From positions 1 through 22,119 of the forward strand of contig CAYLIK010000040.1 of NCBI GenBank assembly GCA_964383565.1: a stretch of DNA of 22,119 bases, in the 5' to 3' direction. The DNA is from CANJQJ01 sp964383565 (GTDB taxonomy: Bacteria > Pseudomonadota > Alphaproteobacteria > Sphingomonadales > Sphingomonadaceae). Below the pieces are notes generated by a model that searched no databases, had not been told where the DNA came from, and saw nothing but the letters and a program-made list of their open reading frames with translations. Positions 6,396-15,400 of the stretch are shown here, one piece after another. The position numbers were made by a program, and so were the translations under genes. The stretch's first letter is position 1, and every line of letters starts with the position of its first letter.

Positions 6396-8194
6396 CCGAG
6401 GCGTACAAGATCATCGATCACACTTATGACACCGTCGTCGTCGGCGCGGGCGGCTCCGGCTTGCGCGCCACGATGGGCAGCGCCGAGGCTGGCCTTAAGA
6501 CGGCATGCATCACGAAGGTGTTCCCGACGCGCAGCCACACTGTCGCAGCGCAGGGCGGCATCGCCGCCTCGCTCGGCAACAATTCGCCCGATCACTGGAC
6601 CTGGCACATGTACGATACCGTAAAGGGATCGGACTGGCTCGGCGATCAGGACGCCATCGAATATATGGTCCGCGAAGCGCCCGCCGCCGTGATCGAGCTT
6701 GAGCATGCCGGCGTGCCGTTCAGCCGCAACGACAATGGCACCATCTATCAGCGCCCGTTCGGCGGTCACATGCAGAATATGGGTGCCGGCCCGCCCGTCC
6801 AGCGCACCTGCGCCGCCGCCGACCGCACCGGCCACGCCATGCTCCACGCGCTCTATCAGCAGAGCCTGAAGTATGACGCCGACTTCTACATCGAATATTT
6901 CGCCATCGACCTCATCATGGAAAATGGCGAGTGCCGGGGCGTGATCGCCATGTGCATGGAAGATGGATCGATCCACCGCTTCAAGGCGCATGCCGTGGTG
7001 CTGGCGACCGGCGGCTATGGCCGCGCCTATTTTTCGGCGACCTCGGCCCACACCTGCACCGGCGACGGCGGTGGCATGGTGCTGCGCGCCGGACTCCCGC
7101 TGCAGGATCTTGAATTCGTCCAGTTCCACCCGACCGGCATCTACGGCGCGGGCGTGCTGATCACCGAGGGCGCGCGCGGCGAAGGCGGCTACCTCACCAA
7201 CTCCGAAGGCGAGCGCTTCATGGAGCGTTATGCCCCGTCCGCGAAGGACCTCGCCTCGCGCGATGTCGTCTCGCGCTCGATGGCGATGGAGATGCGCGAA
7301 GGCCGCGGCGTCGGCCCGCACAAGGATCATATCTTCCTGCACCTCGATCATATCGATCCCAAGGTGCTGGCGGAGCGCCTGCCCGGCATCACCGAAAGCG
7401 GCAAGATCTTCGCTGGCGTCGATCTCACCCGCCAGCCGCTGCCGGTCACCCCGACCGTCCATTACAATATGGGCGGCATTCCCTGTAACTATCACGGCCA
7501 GGTCGTCACCAAGAAGGGCGACGACCCAGAGGTGATCATTCCGGGGCTTTATGCCGTCGGCGAAGCGGCCTGCGTGTCGGTGCACGGCGCCAACCGCCTT
7601 GGCTCCAACTCGCTGATCGACCTCGTCGTGTTCGGCCGCGCCACCGGCCTGCACCTCAAGGAGAACATCAAGCCGAACGGCGCGCACAAGGCGTTGCCGA
7701 AGGATTCAGCCGATTTCGCGCTGGGCCGCCTCGACCATTATCGCAACGCCAAGGGCGAAACCCCGACGGCGGAAATCCGGCTCGACATGCAGCGCACGAT
7801 GCAGAAGCACGCCGCCGTGTTCCGCGACAGCGAGCTGCTGGCCGAAGGCGTCGTCCAGATGCAGAAGGTCAACAAGCGGCTGCAGGACGTGAAGCTGACC
7901 GACCGCTCGCTGATCTGGAACACGGACCTGATCGAGACGCTCGAACTGGACAATCTGATGTCGCAGGCGATCTGCACCATGGAAGGCGCGAACAACCGCA
8001 AGGAATCGCGCGGCGCGCACGCCCACGAGGATTTCCCCGATCGGGACGACGCAAACTGGATGAAGCACAGCATCAGCTGGTTCGAAGGCTGGGGTGGCTC
8101 GGGCGGCAAAGTGACGCTCGATTACCGCCCGGTCCACGACTACACGCTGACCGACGAGGCGGAGTACATCAAGCCGAAGGCGCGGGTTTATTGA
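6392..8194 (+). CDS. sdhA: Succinate dehydrogenase flavoprotein subunit
   Basis: This 600-residue catalytic subunit of complex II oxidises succinate to fumarate with covalently bound FAD. The Rossmann motif VVVGAGGSGLRA is at 15-26, and His49 in RSHTVAAQGG is the residue that carries the FAD. EFVQFHPTGIYG and GERFMERYAP form the active site, and GANRLGSNSLIDLVVFG is the C-terminal FAD contact. The C-terminus, ending in KPKARVY, is complete. The ATG overlaps the sdhD stop. In most relatives sdhB follows directly; here an unrelated gene starts within the last four bases (TTGA) and no sdhB is found in the window, so the iron-sulfur subunit must come from elsewhere. Confidence 0.97.
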   Translation: MTEAYKIIDHTYDTVVVGAGGSGLRATMGSAEAGLKTACITKVFPTRSHTVAAQGGIAASLGNNSPDHWTWHMYDTVKGSDWLGDQDAIEYMVREAPAAVIELEHAGVPFSRNDNGTIYQRPFGGHMQNMGAGPPVQRTCAAADRTGHAMLHALYQQSLKYDADFYIEYFAIDLIMENGECRGVIAMCMEDGSIHRFKAHAVVLATGGYGRAYFSATSAHTCTGDGGGMVLRAGLPLQDLEFVQFHPTGIYGAGVLITEGARGEGGYLTNSEGERFMERYAPSAKDLASRDVVSRSMAMEMREGRGVGPHKDHIFLHLDHIDPKVLAERLPGITESGKIFAGVDLTRQPLPVTPTVHYNMGGIPCNYHGQVVTKKGDDPEVIIPGLYAVGEAACVSVHGANRLGSNSLIDLVVFGRATGLHLKENIKPNGAHKALPKDSADFALGRLDHYRNAKGETPTAEIRLDMQRTMQKHAAVFRDSELLAEGVVQMQKVNKRLQDVKLTDRSLIWNTDLIETLELDNLMSQAICTMEGANNRKESRGAHAHEDFPDRDDANWMKHSISWFEGWGGSGGKVTLDYRPVHDYTLTDEAEYIKPKARVY

Positions 8195-8865
8195 GCGTCA
8201 TCCGACGTCTCCATGCCCCCCTATATCGACCCGAGGATGTTATTCCGCACCTCGGCGCGCCGCATCACTGGAAAGAAGGACGCTCGGCCAAATCGCTGAT
8301 TGATATGTGGTGGAATGCGAACGCATTACCGCCAAGCATTACTCGCATACTTGATCAGGCACCAGAATGGCGCAACGCGGAATTGATCGACGCCTTCGTC
8401 GAACGATGCACCGATCTTGAAGATGGGCGCCCCTCGCATTCGCAAAGTGCCCTGCTCACCTTGGTCGGTTTAGAAAACGGGCTTGGTATAATCGGGATCG
8501 AGGCGAAGGTCGATGAAGGCTTCGATGTCACGGTCAAAGACTGGTTGAGCAAGGTCAGCGACGGCAAGCGAACGAGGCTGGCGAAACTTTGCGCGTTGTT
8601 CGGGCTCAGTGCCGAGGACGTGCTTCATCTGCGCTACCAACTATTTCATCGCACAGCATCGGCAATATACGAGGCGCGGCGCTATCGGGCGCGACATGCT
8701 GCGATGATCGTTCAAAGTTGGAGCCGCGAAGCAGCAGGCTTTAATGATTTTACGTCATTTTTCAAGGCGTTGGGTCTGCGTGAACTGCGTATCGGAGCAA
8801 TCAGTGACCCGATTTTGGTTGCTGACGTTGAATTGCGTACCGCTTGGTCAGCAGAGCTAAGTTAG
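8191..8865 (+). CDS. Uncharacterised nuclease-like protein (DUF family, possibly DUF6946)
   Basis: The 224-residue product has no signal peptide or membrane segment. IIGIEAKVDEGFDVTVKDW has Glu104-x-Lys106 on a predicted strand, like the core of PD-(D/E)XK nucleases. The preceding SQSALLTL strand lacks the Asp that I would expect in that fold. A second conserved-looking block is LRYQLFHRTASAIYEARRY at 147-165. From memory it resembles a scattered bacterial DUF family (possibly DUF6946); no function is established. The start is a TTG overlapping the sdhA stop (TTGA); the next in-frame Met is 38 codons in. Codon use is more AT-rich than in sdhA. Its place after sdhA, where sdhB is expected, suggests insertion by transfer. 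Confidence 0.75.
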   Translation: MSVIRRLHAPLYRPEDVIPHLGAPHHWKEGRSAKSLIDMWWNANALPPSITRILDQAPEWRNAELIDAFVERCTDLEDGRPSHSQSALLTLVGLENGLGIIGIEAKVDEGFDVTVKDWLSKVSDGKRTRLAKLCALFGLSAEDVLHLRYQLFHRTASAIYEARRYRARHAAMIVQSWSREAAGFNDFTSFFKALGLRELRIGAISDPILVADVELRTAWSAELS

Positions 8866-8947
8866 GTCGCCATCGCTAAGGGCGAATTTCAACTTCGGCT
8901 TCCGGGGCAACGCCAACCTCACCCTCGCAAGGGCGGCGAGCGCAGCC

Positions 8948-9547
8948 CTAGGAACGGGCGCGTTCCAGCGCGGCGCGCACGAGTGGGATACGATCATTGC
9001 CGAAATACATGTCGTCGCCCGCCACAAAAATCGTGGGAGAACCGAACCCGCCACGCGCGATCAGTTCATCGGTGTTAGCGCGCAGCATCGCCTTCACCTC
9101 ATCGGTCGCAATGGCCGCGAACAGCTGCGCTGGATCAACCCCGCAGTGATTGGCGATGGCCGCGATCTCGGCATCTTGCGAGATGTCTCGATCGTCAGTC
9201 CAATAGGCCTGAAATGCCGCACGCGCGAACGGCACGCATTCTGATCCAAGCCAGCAACAAGCGCGCATCACCTTGACGCTGTTGACCGGAAAGACGCTGG
9301 GCGGGAATTTGATGTCCAAGCCCTGCAATCCGGCCCAGTCCCGCAGATCCTTGCGCATATAGCGCATCTTGGGAGAGTCCGCGTTCTCGCGCGCCGCATA
9401 GACGCTACCGTTCACGGCATTGAACACACCGCCAACGAGGATGGGCTTCCATGCGATCGGAACGCTCAACTCTTCGGCGAGCGGCTGGATGCTTTCGAAG
9501 CCGAGCCAGGTCCAGGGCGACGAGCAATCGAAGAAGAATTCAATCAA
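8948..9547 (-). CDS. 2-hydroxychromene-2-carboxylate isomerase family protein (DsbA / kappa-GST fold)
   Basis: This 199-residue protein has the thioredoxin-like fold with a helical insert found in 2-hydroxychromene-2-carboxylate isomerases and kappa-class GSTs. It begins IEFFFDCSSPWTWLGF, where Ser9 or Ser10 takes the place of the catalytic Ser that activates glutathione. Near the C-terminus GGFGSPTIFVAGDDMYFGNDR carries the cis-Pro (SPT) and the GxDR end of the family. Known members act in naphthalene and related aromatic breakdown, but many, like this one, are outside such operons. The start is TTG at 9547, overlapping the TGA of the upstream GST gene (TTGA), which supports coupled translation. 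It is the last gene of a three-gene operon. Confidence 0.88.
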   Translation of the reverse strand: MIEFFFDCSSPWTWLGFESIQPLAEELSVPIAWKPILVGGVFNAVNGSVYAARENADSPKMRYMRKDLRDWAGLQGLDIKFPPSVFPVNSVKVMRACCWLGSECVPFARAAFQAYWTDDRDISQDAEIAAIANHCGVDPAQLFAAIATDEVKAMLRANTDELIARGGFGSPTIFVAGDDMYFGNDRIPLVRAALERARS

Positions 9548-10230
9548 GGCCTGATCCCCATGAGCGTTTTCTTTGTTTCAGCATCCATTTCGTCGGGACG
9601 CGCCATGCGCCCCACGGCCGTGCCGGCTTTCACCGCCGGACGTTCGCGGATTTCGGCAAACCATCGCGCCACATGCGGGAATTTTGCCATGTCGATCCCC
9701 TGCGCCTTGTGCGTGATAACCCATGGAAAGCAGGCGATGTCCGCGATCGTATAATCCGCGCCCGCGACATAGGTGCCCGTCTCTCCCAGCCGTCGGTCGA
9801 GCACACCGTAAAGACGATCCGCCTCCCGCGCATAGCGATCGATCGCATAGGAAATCCGATCGGGGGCGTAGAGTTTGAAATGCCCATTTTGTCCGAGCAT
9901 CGGGCCAAGACCGCCCATCTGCCACATGAGCCAAGCCTCCACGCGGCTCTGCCCCCGCATATCCGTTGGCATGAATTGCCCGCTCTTGCGCGCAAGATAA
10001 AGCAGGATCGCGCCGCTTTCGAAGATCGCTATCGGCTCACCTCCATCGGCGGGGTCATGGTCGACGATCGCGGGAATGCGGTTGTTAGGGCTGATGGCCA
10101 GGAAGTCCGGCGCGAACTGTTCGCCGCGCCCTATGTCAACGGGTTTGACGGCATAAGGGAGGCCGCACTCCTCCAGCATGATCGTGATCTTCCACCCATT
10201 GGGCGTCGCGGCGAAATGGAGATCAATCAT
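9544..10230 (-). CDS. yfcG: YfcG-like glutathione S-transferase / disulfide-bond reductase
   Basis: This 228-residue protein is closely similar to E. coli YfcG over its whole length as I recall that sequence. It shares TPNGWKIT at 9-16 (Thr9 and Asn11 contact glutathione in YfcG), SPNNRIPAIVDHDPADGGEP at 48-67, FESGAILLYLA, GGLGPMLGQN at 106-115 and Arg132 in YAIDRY. YfcG binds two glutathione molecules or GSSG and reduces disulfides, notably without a catalytic Cys; that activity is inferred here by homology. The gene starts 26 bases after the hydroxy-acid dehydrogenase stop on the same strand, and its own stop overlaps the next start in TTGA. The C-terminus is diverged from E. coli. Confidence 0.9.
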   Translation of the reverse strand: MIDLHFAATPNGWKITIMLEECGLPYAVKPVDIGRGEQFAPDFLAISPNNRIPAIVDHDPADGGEPIAIFESGAILLYLARKSGQFMPTDMRGQSRVEAWLMWQMGGLGPMLGQNGHFKLYAPDRISYAIDRYAREADRLYGVLDRRLGETGTYVAGADYTIADIACFPWVITHKAQGIDMAKFPHVARWFAEIRERPAVKAGTAVGRMARPDEMDAETKKTLMGIRP

Positions 10231-10256
10231 GGCACACGCTTGTCATGCGCCGTCGC

Positions 10257-11405
10257 CTAGCGCCAGCGCAGATTGTCTCGGTTCAGTTCACTCACATTCT
10301 TCACGCCCATCAGTTTCATGTCGCGCTCGATCTCATCCCGCAGCTTGCCGATCGCGCGCTCGACGCCCGGCTGCCCCGCCGCCGCAAGAGCATAGAGATA
10401 GAGCCGCCCGCCCGAGCACGCCTTGGCGCCCACCGACAGCGCCTTCAGGACATGCGTACCCCGGCTGACGCCGCCGTCGCAGATCACGTCGAGCTTGTCG
10501 CCGACCGCATCGCAGATCTCGGCGAGCTGATCGAACGGCGCGCGGCTGCCGTCGAGCTGACGCCCGCCATGGTTGGACACCATGATCGCCGTCGCGCCGA
10601 TATCCACCGCGCGCTTCGCATCCGCCACCGACATGATGCCCTTCAGGCAGAACTCCCCGCCCCAGTCGGCCCGGATCTGCTCAGCCATCTTCCAATCCAG
10701 CGACTGGTCGAGCATCGTATTGAAATAATCCGCCACCGACAGGGCAACGTTGCTGCCCTCCTTCACATGCGTGTTGAGGTTCGGCAGCGCGAACTTTTCC
10801 CGAAACAGATAATCAAGCGTCCAGCGTGGATGAAGCGCGAAGCTGACGGCGGACGTCGGCGTCAGCTTCGGTGGCGAGGAGAAGCCGGTGCGCAGGCAAC
10901 GCTCGCGATTGCCGCCGACGATCGTATCCACCGTCAGCGTCAGCGCATCGAACTTCGCCGCCTTGCAGCGATCGACCATGCTGCGGTTCAACCCCTTGTC
11001 CTTGTGGACATAAAGCTGGAACATCTTGGGCGTCGAGATCAGCGACCCGACCTCCTCGATGCTCACCGTGGCAAGCGAGGAAATGCCGAAATAGGTGCCG
11101 AATTTCTCCGCCGCGCGGCCGACAGCGCGCTCGCCCTGCCAATGGAACAGCCGCTGCAGCGCGGTCGGCGAAAGGAACAGCGGCATCGCGATCTTGCGGC
11201 CCATCACCGTCGTGCTCATGTCGATCTCGGCATTGCCCGAGAGCACGTTGGGCACGAGATCGCAGCGGTCGAACGCCTCCCGGTTGCGACGGCGCGTCAC
11301 CTCGTCATCGGCGGCGCCGTCGATATAGTGAAAGACCGGGAATGGCAGCCGAGTCTTGGCCAGCCGCCGGAAGTCATCGATATTGTTGCAAGCATTTAAA
11401 CGCAT
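10257..11405 (-). CDS. FMN-dependent alpha-hydroxy acid dehydrogenase (lactate dehydrogenase family)
   Basis: A 382-residue TIM-barrel flavoenzyme of the LldD/glycolate oxidase family that oxidises an L-2-hydroxy acid to the 2-oxo acid. The catalytic block is IMVSNHGGRQLDGS with His279 and Arg282; Lys255 (CLKGI) and DGGVSRGTHVLKAL bind FMN and its phosphate. The usual GR-YLYGL end is varied here (SGGRLYLYALAAAGQPGVERA), within the family range. The start is the ATG at 11405, which has GGAGG eight bases upstream; an earlier in-frame GTG or TTG is less likely. It is first in an operon with two glutathione-related genes. Lactate, glycolate and mandelate are all possible substrates; I cannot choose. 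Confidence 0.92.
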   Translation of the reverse strand: MRLNACNNIDDFRRLAKTRLPFPVFHYIDGAADDEVTRRRNREAFDRCDLVPNVLSGNAEIDMSTTVMGRKIAMPLFLSPTALQRLFHWQGERAVGRAAEKFGTYFGISSLATVSIEEVGSLISTPKMFQLYVHKDKGLNRSMVDRCKAAKFDALTLTVDTIVGGNRERCLRTGFSSPPKLTPTSAVSFALHPRWTLDYLFREKFALPNLNTHVKEGSNVALSVADYFNTMLDQSLDWKMAEQIRADWGGEFCLKGIMSVADAKRAVDIGATAIMVSNHGGRQLDGSRAPFDQLAEICDAVGDKLDVICDGGVSRGTHVLKALSVGAKACSGGRLYLYALAAAGQPGVERAIGKLRDEIERDMKLMGVKNVSELNRDNLRWR

Positions 11406-11479
11406 ACAGCCCTCCCCACGGGCCATTTACTAGGGCGACCATCACTGTATTGCGAGTCCTGAAGGATGCCCCGACCCTG

Positions 11480-12432
11480 ATGCCAGCACCGCGTTCGATC
11501 ACTGCCCTGCTCATCGCCGGCCGCCGGCCCGGCATCGATCCGCTGGCGCAGCATTTTGGTGTCGAGGACAAGGCGNNNNNNNNNNNNNNNNNNNNNNNNN
11601 NNNNNNNNNNNNNNNNNNNNNNNNNNNNNNNNNNNNNNNNNNNNNNNNNNNNNNNNNNNNNNNNNNNNNNNNNNNCCGCCGGCCCGGCATCGATCCGCTG
11701 GCGCAGCATTTTGGTGTCGAGGACAAGGCGCTTATCGCCATCGCGGACGAACCTATGCTGTCGCGTGTGGCGCGCGTGCTGACGGAACACCCCGCCATCG
11801 GCACGGTAATCGTGCTGGCGCAGGAGCCCGGGCATCTGCTGGATGCCGTCCCCTGGATGCGCGAGCATCCCGATATCGCCACGCGATCTGGCGGATCATC
11901 AGTAAGTGAAGCGGTCGCGGGGGCGATCGTGGATAATCCGGCCCACTTCCCTTTCCTGCTGACAAGTGCCGACAATGCATTGCTCAATCAGGCGATGATC
12001 GATGCGTTCATCGACGGAGCGCAAGCGCATAACCTGGCGGTAGGCGTGGTCGAACGGCGCGTGCTGCTCGCGGCGCATCCGCGCAACCGGCGCACCTGGC
12101 TCAAATTCCGGGGCGGGGCATGGTCCGGCGCCAACCTCTTCTGGTTCGGCGACCCGAAGGTGGCTGAAGTGCTCGCACTCTGGCGGACGATCGAACAGGA
12201 ACGCAAGCGCGGCCGCGCGGTGATTCGGGCGTTCGGGCCGCTGATGCTGGCGGGGGTAGGGCTGCGGTTGCTCAGCATCCAACACGCAATCTCTATTGCC
12301 GGGCGGCGCTTCGGGCTGGATGCGACTGCGGTCGCCCTGCCCTTCGCCGAGGCCTGCATCGATGTCGATTCCATCGCCGACCACCGCACCGTCGAGGCGA
12401 TCCTGAAGGAACGCGAACCCGCACCTCAGTGA
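11480..12432 (+). CDS. MobA-like nucleotidyltransferase, split by an assembly gap
   Basis: As given, the gene runs into 100 N and resumes in another frame. The 55 bases before the gap (11521-11575) are repeated exactly after it (11676-11730). Removing the N run and one copy restores one frame of 265 codons, running through GRRPGIDPLAQHFGVEDKA into LIAIADEPMLSRV. The product has the NTP-transferase pattern: TALLIAGRRPG with the nucleotide loop, KAL.I as the nucleotide-contact Lys, then FLLTSADNALL with the metal Asp. The C-terminal half (WLKFRGGAWSGANLFWFG, then LPFAEACIDVDSIAD) is typical of an alphaproteobacterial subgroup whose nucleotide and substrate are unknown. It is divergent from the hydroxy-acid dehydrogenase and overlaps dnaE2 by seven bases at the stops. 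Confidence 0.85.
11576..11675. other. Assembly gap (100 N) flanked by a 55-bp exact duplication
   Basis: Exactly 100 N lie between two identical 55-base segments (11521-11575 and 11676-11730). This is the trace of two contigs that overlap by a k-mer of about 55 and were joined with a standard-length spacer. Collapsing 155 bases makes the nucleotidyltransferase gene continuous. It is not a biological repeat. Confidence 0.9.
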
Positions 12433-15400
12433 AAATCGCGCGACTTGGGCAGTATCCGCACATTGCGCGGATGCCGCGCGCGGGGCGGTTGCGGATGCAC
12501 AACCTCGTCGGCACGGCAAATCGGGAGTGCAGCCCGGTGCGAATCCGAAAGCCGGTCCAGCTCATGGGTAAAATCATGGATGCGGGTCGCCATCAGATGG
12601 ACGACCCCCTCCTTGCTCTTCTGCACTTCGCCCTCCGCCAGGATCAGGCGTGATGCCATCACTGGCCGCCGCTGTATCTCGAACAGCCGCGCCCAGAGCA
12701 GGATGTTGGCGATCCCGGTCTCATCCTCGATGGTGATGAAGATGGCATTGCCCTTGCCCGGGCGCTGGCGCACCAGCACGATCCCGGCGACCTTCACCAG
12801 CGAGCCGTTCCTAGCTTCCGAAGTTTCCCGGCAACTCAGGACACCCTTCGCTCGAAAGCTTTCGCGTAGGAACTGCATCGGGTGCCCTTTGAGCGACAGG
12901 CGAGTCATCTGATAATCGGCCGTCACATGCTCGCTATCCGGCATTGGCGGCAAGGCCGCGTCAGTCTCATTGCCCAGCTCCCGCGCCCTTGCAGCGGCAA
13001 ACAGAGGGAGCTGATCCGAAGGAATGCGCCGCACTTCCCACAACGCCTCGCGCCGCCCCTGATCCAGCGAGCCGCACGCATCGGCATCCGCAAGCAAACG
13101 CATCGCACGAGTCGGCAGCTCGGCACGGCGGGCCATATCTTCGAGGTTCGAAAACGGCGCTTTGGCACGGGCCGCGACGAGCTGATCGGCCCACTCCTCC
13201 CGAAAGCCATCGATCTGTCGGAAGCCGAGGCGAAGGGCGTGGGGATGCTTTTCTCCCTGAACGCCCTCCAGCCCATTATCCCAAAGGCTCGCACTCACAT
13301 CGACGGGCCTTACTGTAACGCCATTCTTCCGCGCATCGCCGACGATCTGCGCTGGCGCATAGAATCCCATCGGCTGCGAATTGAGCAATGCGCAAGCAAA
13401 CACCGCCGGATGATGGCATTTGATCCACGCCGAAACATAAACCAGCCGCGCGAATGAGAGGGCGTGACTTTCGGGGAAGCCGTAACTGCCGAAACCCTCG
13501 ATCTGCTTGTAACAACGCTCGGCGAAGTCCTGATTGTAGCCGCGCTTCGTCATGCCTTCGACCATCTTTTTCCGGAAATGGTGGATGGTGCCGACATTAC
13601 GAAACGTCGCCATCGCCCGACGAAGTTGGTTGGCTTCCGAAGGTGTAAAACCCGCTGCAATGATGGCCAGCTTCATGGCCTGTTCCTGAAAGAGAGGAAC
13701 CCCGCAGGTTTCTTTCAGGATTTTCTGCAGTTCATCGGGATCATGAGGTGGAGCAGGCGAAGGATATTCTACCTTTTCTTCCTCCGCTCGCCGTCGGAGA
13801 TATGGATGCACCATGTCCCCCTCGATCGGGCCGGGCCGAACGATCGCAACCTGCACCGTCAGATCATAGAGAGTTTTCGGTTTCAGCCTCGGCAGCATAT
13901 TGATCTGCGCCCGGCTTTCCACCTGAAAGACGCCGATACTTTCCCCCTTCTGGAGCATCTCGTACACGGCAGGATCATCGGCATCGATATCGACAGTGAG
14001 AGTATGATCGCCGAGATCATTATTCCGCATCAGATCAAAGGCCTTGCGAATGCAGGTCAGCATGCCGAGAGCCAGCACGTCCACCTTCATCAGGCCGAGC
14101 GTATCGATATCGTCCTTGTCCCATTCGATGAAGGTACGGTCATCCATCGCAGCGCGGTGCACCGGCACGGTTTCATCGAGCCGATCCTGGGTGAGCACGA
14201 AACCACCCACATGCTGTGAAAGATGACGAGGGAATGGGGTTTCGAGCAATTGCTCCATGATCGCTCGCAACCTGATAATTTCAGGATTTTCGAGATCGAA
14301 CCCGGCTTCGGCAATCCGCTGATCGCCAACATCGCCGCCATAGCTGCCCCACACCGTATCAGCGATGCGCCGTGACACATCTTCGCTAAGGCCCAGCACC
14401 TTCGCCACTTCACGAACAGCGCTACGCGAACGGTAATGAATGACGGTCGCGGCAATACCGGCGCGGTGACGGCCATAACGATTATAGATATGCTGCATCA
14501 CGTCTTCACGCCGTTCATGCTCGAAATCGACGTCGATGTCCGGTGGCTCCTGACGCTCCTCCGATACGAAGCGCGAAAACAGCAGATCATGCTTCATCGG
14601 ATCAACCGAGGTCACGCCAAGCAGGAAGCAAACGATGGAATTGGCTGCCGATCCCCGTCCCTGACACAGGATCGGCGGCTTCTGCGTTCTGGCAAACTTC
14701 ACCAGATCATAAACCGTCAGGAAATAATAAGCGTAACGCTGCTCATTGATGAGTTTGAATTCCTCAGCGATCAGGCGCTTCACCTTCTCCGGCAACCCTT
14801 CACCGTAGCGCTTGTGCGCTGCCTCCATCACGACATGCTCTAGCCAAGCCTGTGGCTCCCAGCCCGGCGGCACTGGCTCGTGGGGATATTCATATTTGAG
14901 GTCGGTCAGGTGGAAATCTATCTTTGAAAGGAAGCGCATCGTCTCGTCGATCGCCTCCGGACAGGATCGGAAAAGGCGCGCCATTTCAGCAGGGCTTTTC
15001 AGATGGCGCTCGGCATTGGCTTTCAGCTTTTTGCCCGCTTCAGCAATTGTCGTACTTTCGCGGATGCAGGTTAGCACATCCTGGAGCGGTCGCTGCTCTG
15101 CTCGGGCATAGAGCGCATCATTGGTTGCCAGCAATGGTACGCCGGCCGCATGCGCGATCTGCCGTAGCTTTGCCAATTCCCGCTCATCCTGCCCTCGACG
15201 GTTCATCGAGACACCGAGCCAGACCCGCCCCGGCGCCTTCCGGGCGAGATCCGCAGTCACCGCCTCAAGCCCTTGCGGCGCAGATTTGACGAGCCTGAGC
15301 AGAGGCGTTTGCGATGGCGCCGCCTGCCCTGCATCTCGAAAGGGGTAATCGATTTTCTTGGGATGAGGATTGATCTCGAGGGTGGTCGAGACCGGCAGGA

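Noticed and set aside
6320..7687. 455-codon - strand open frame opposite sdhA
   Set aside because: It is the antisense frame of a fully conserved SdhA, with no independent start signal or motif.
10245..11399. 384-codon + strand open frame opposite the hydroxy-acid dehydrogenase
   Set aside because: It is antisense of a conserved FMN enzyme, with composition typical of shadow frames.
11521..11730. 55-bp direct repeat as a possible mobile-element target duplication or internal gene repeat
   Set aside because: The repeat flanks exactly 100 N and collapsing it gives the correct protein, so it is a contig-overlap artefact.
12505..12560. Resemblance to a cobalamin riboswitch core (GGTGCGAATCC-like string)
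   Set aside because: It lies inside the conserved dnaE2 3' coding region and no B12-related gene follows; the match is short and due to chance.
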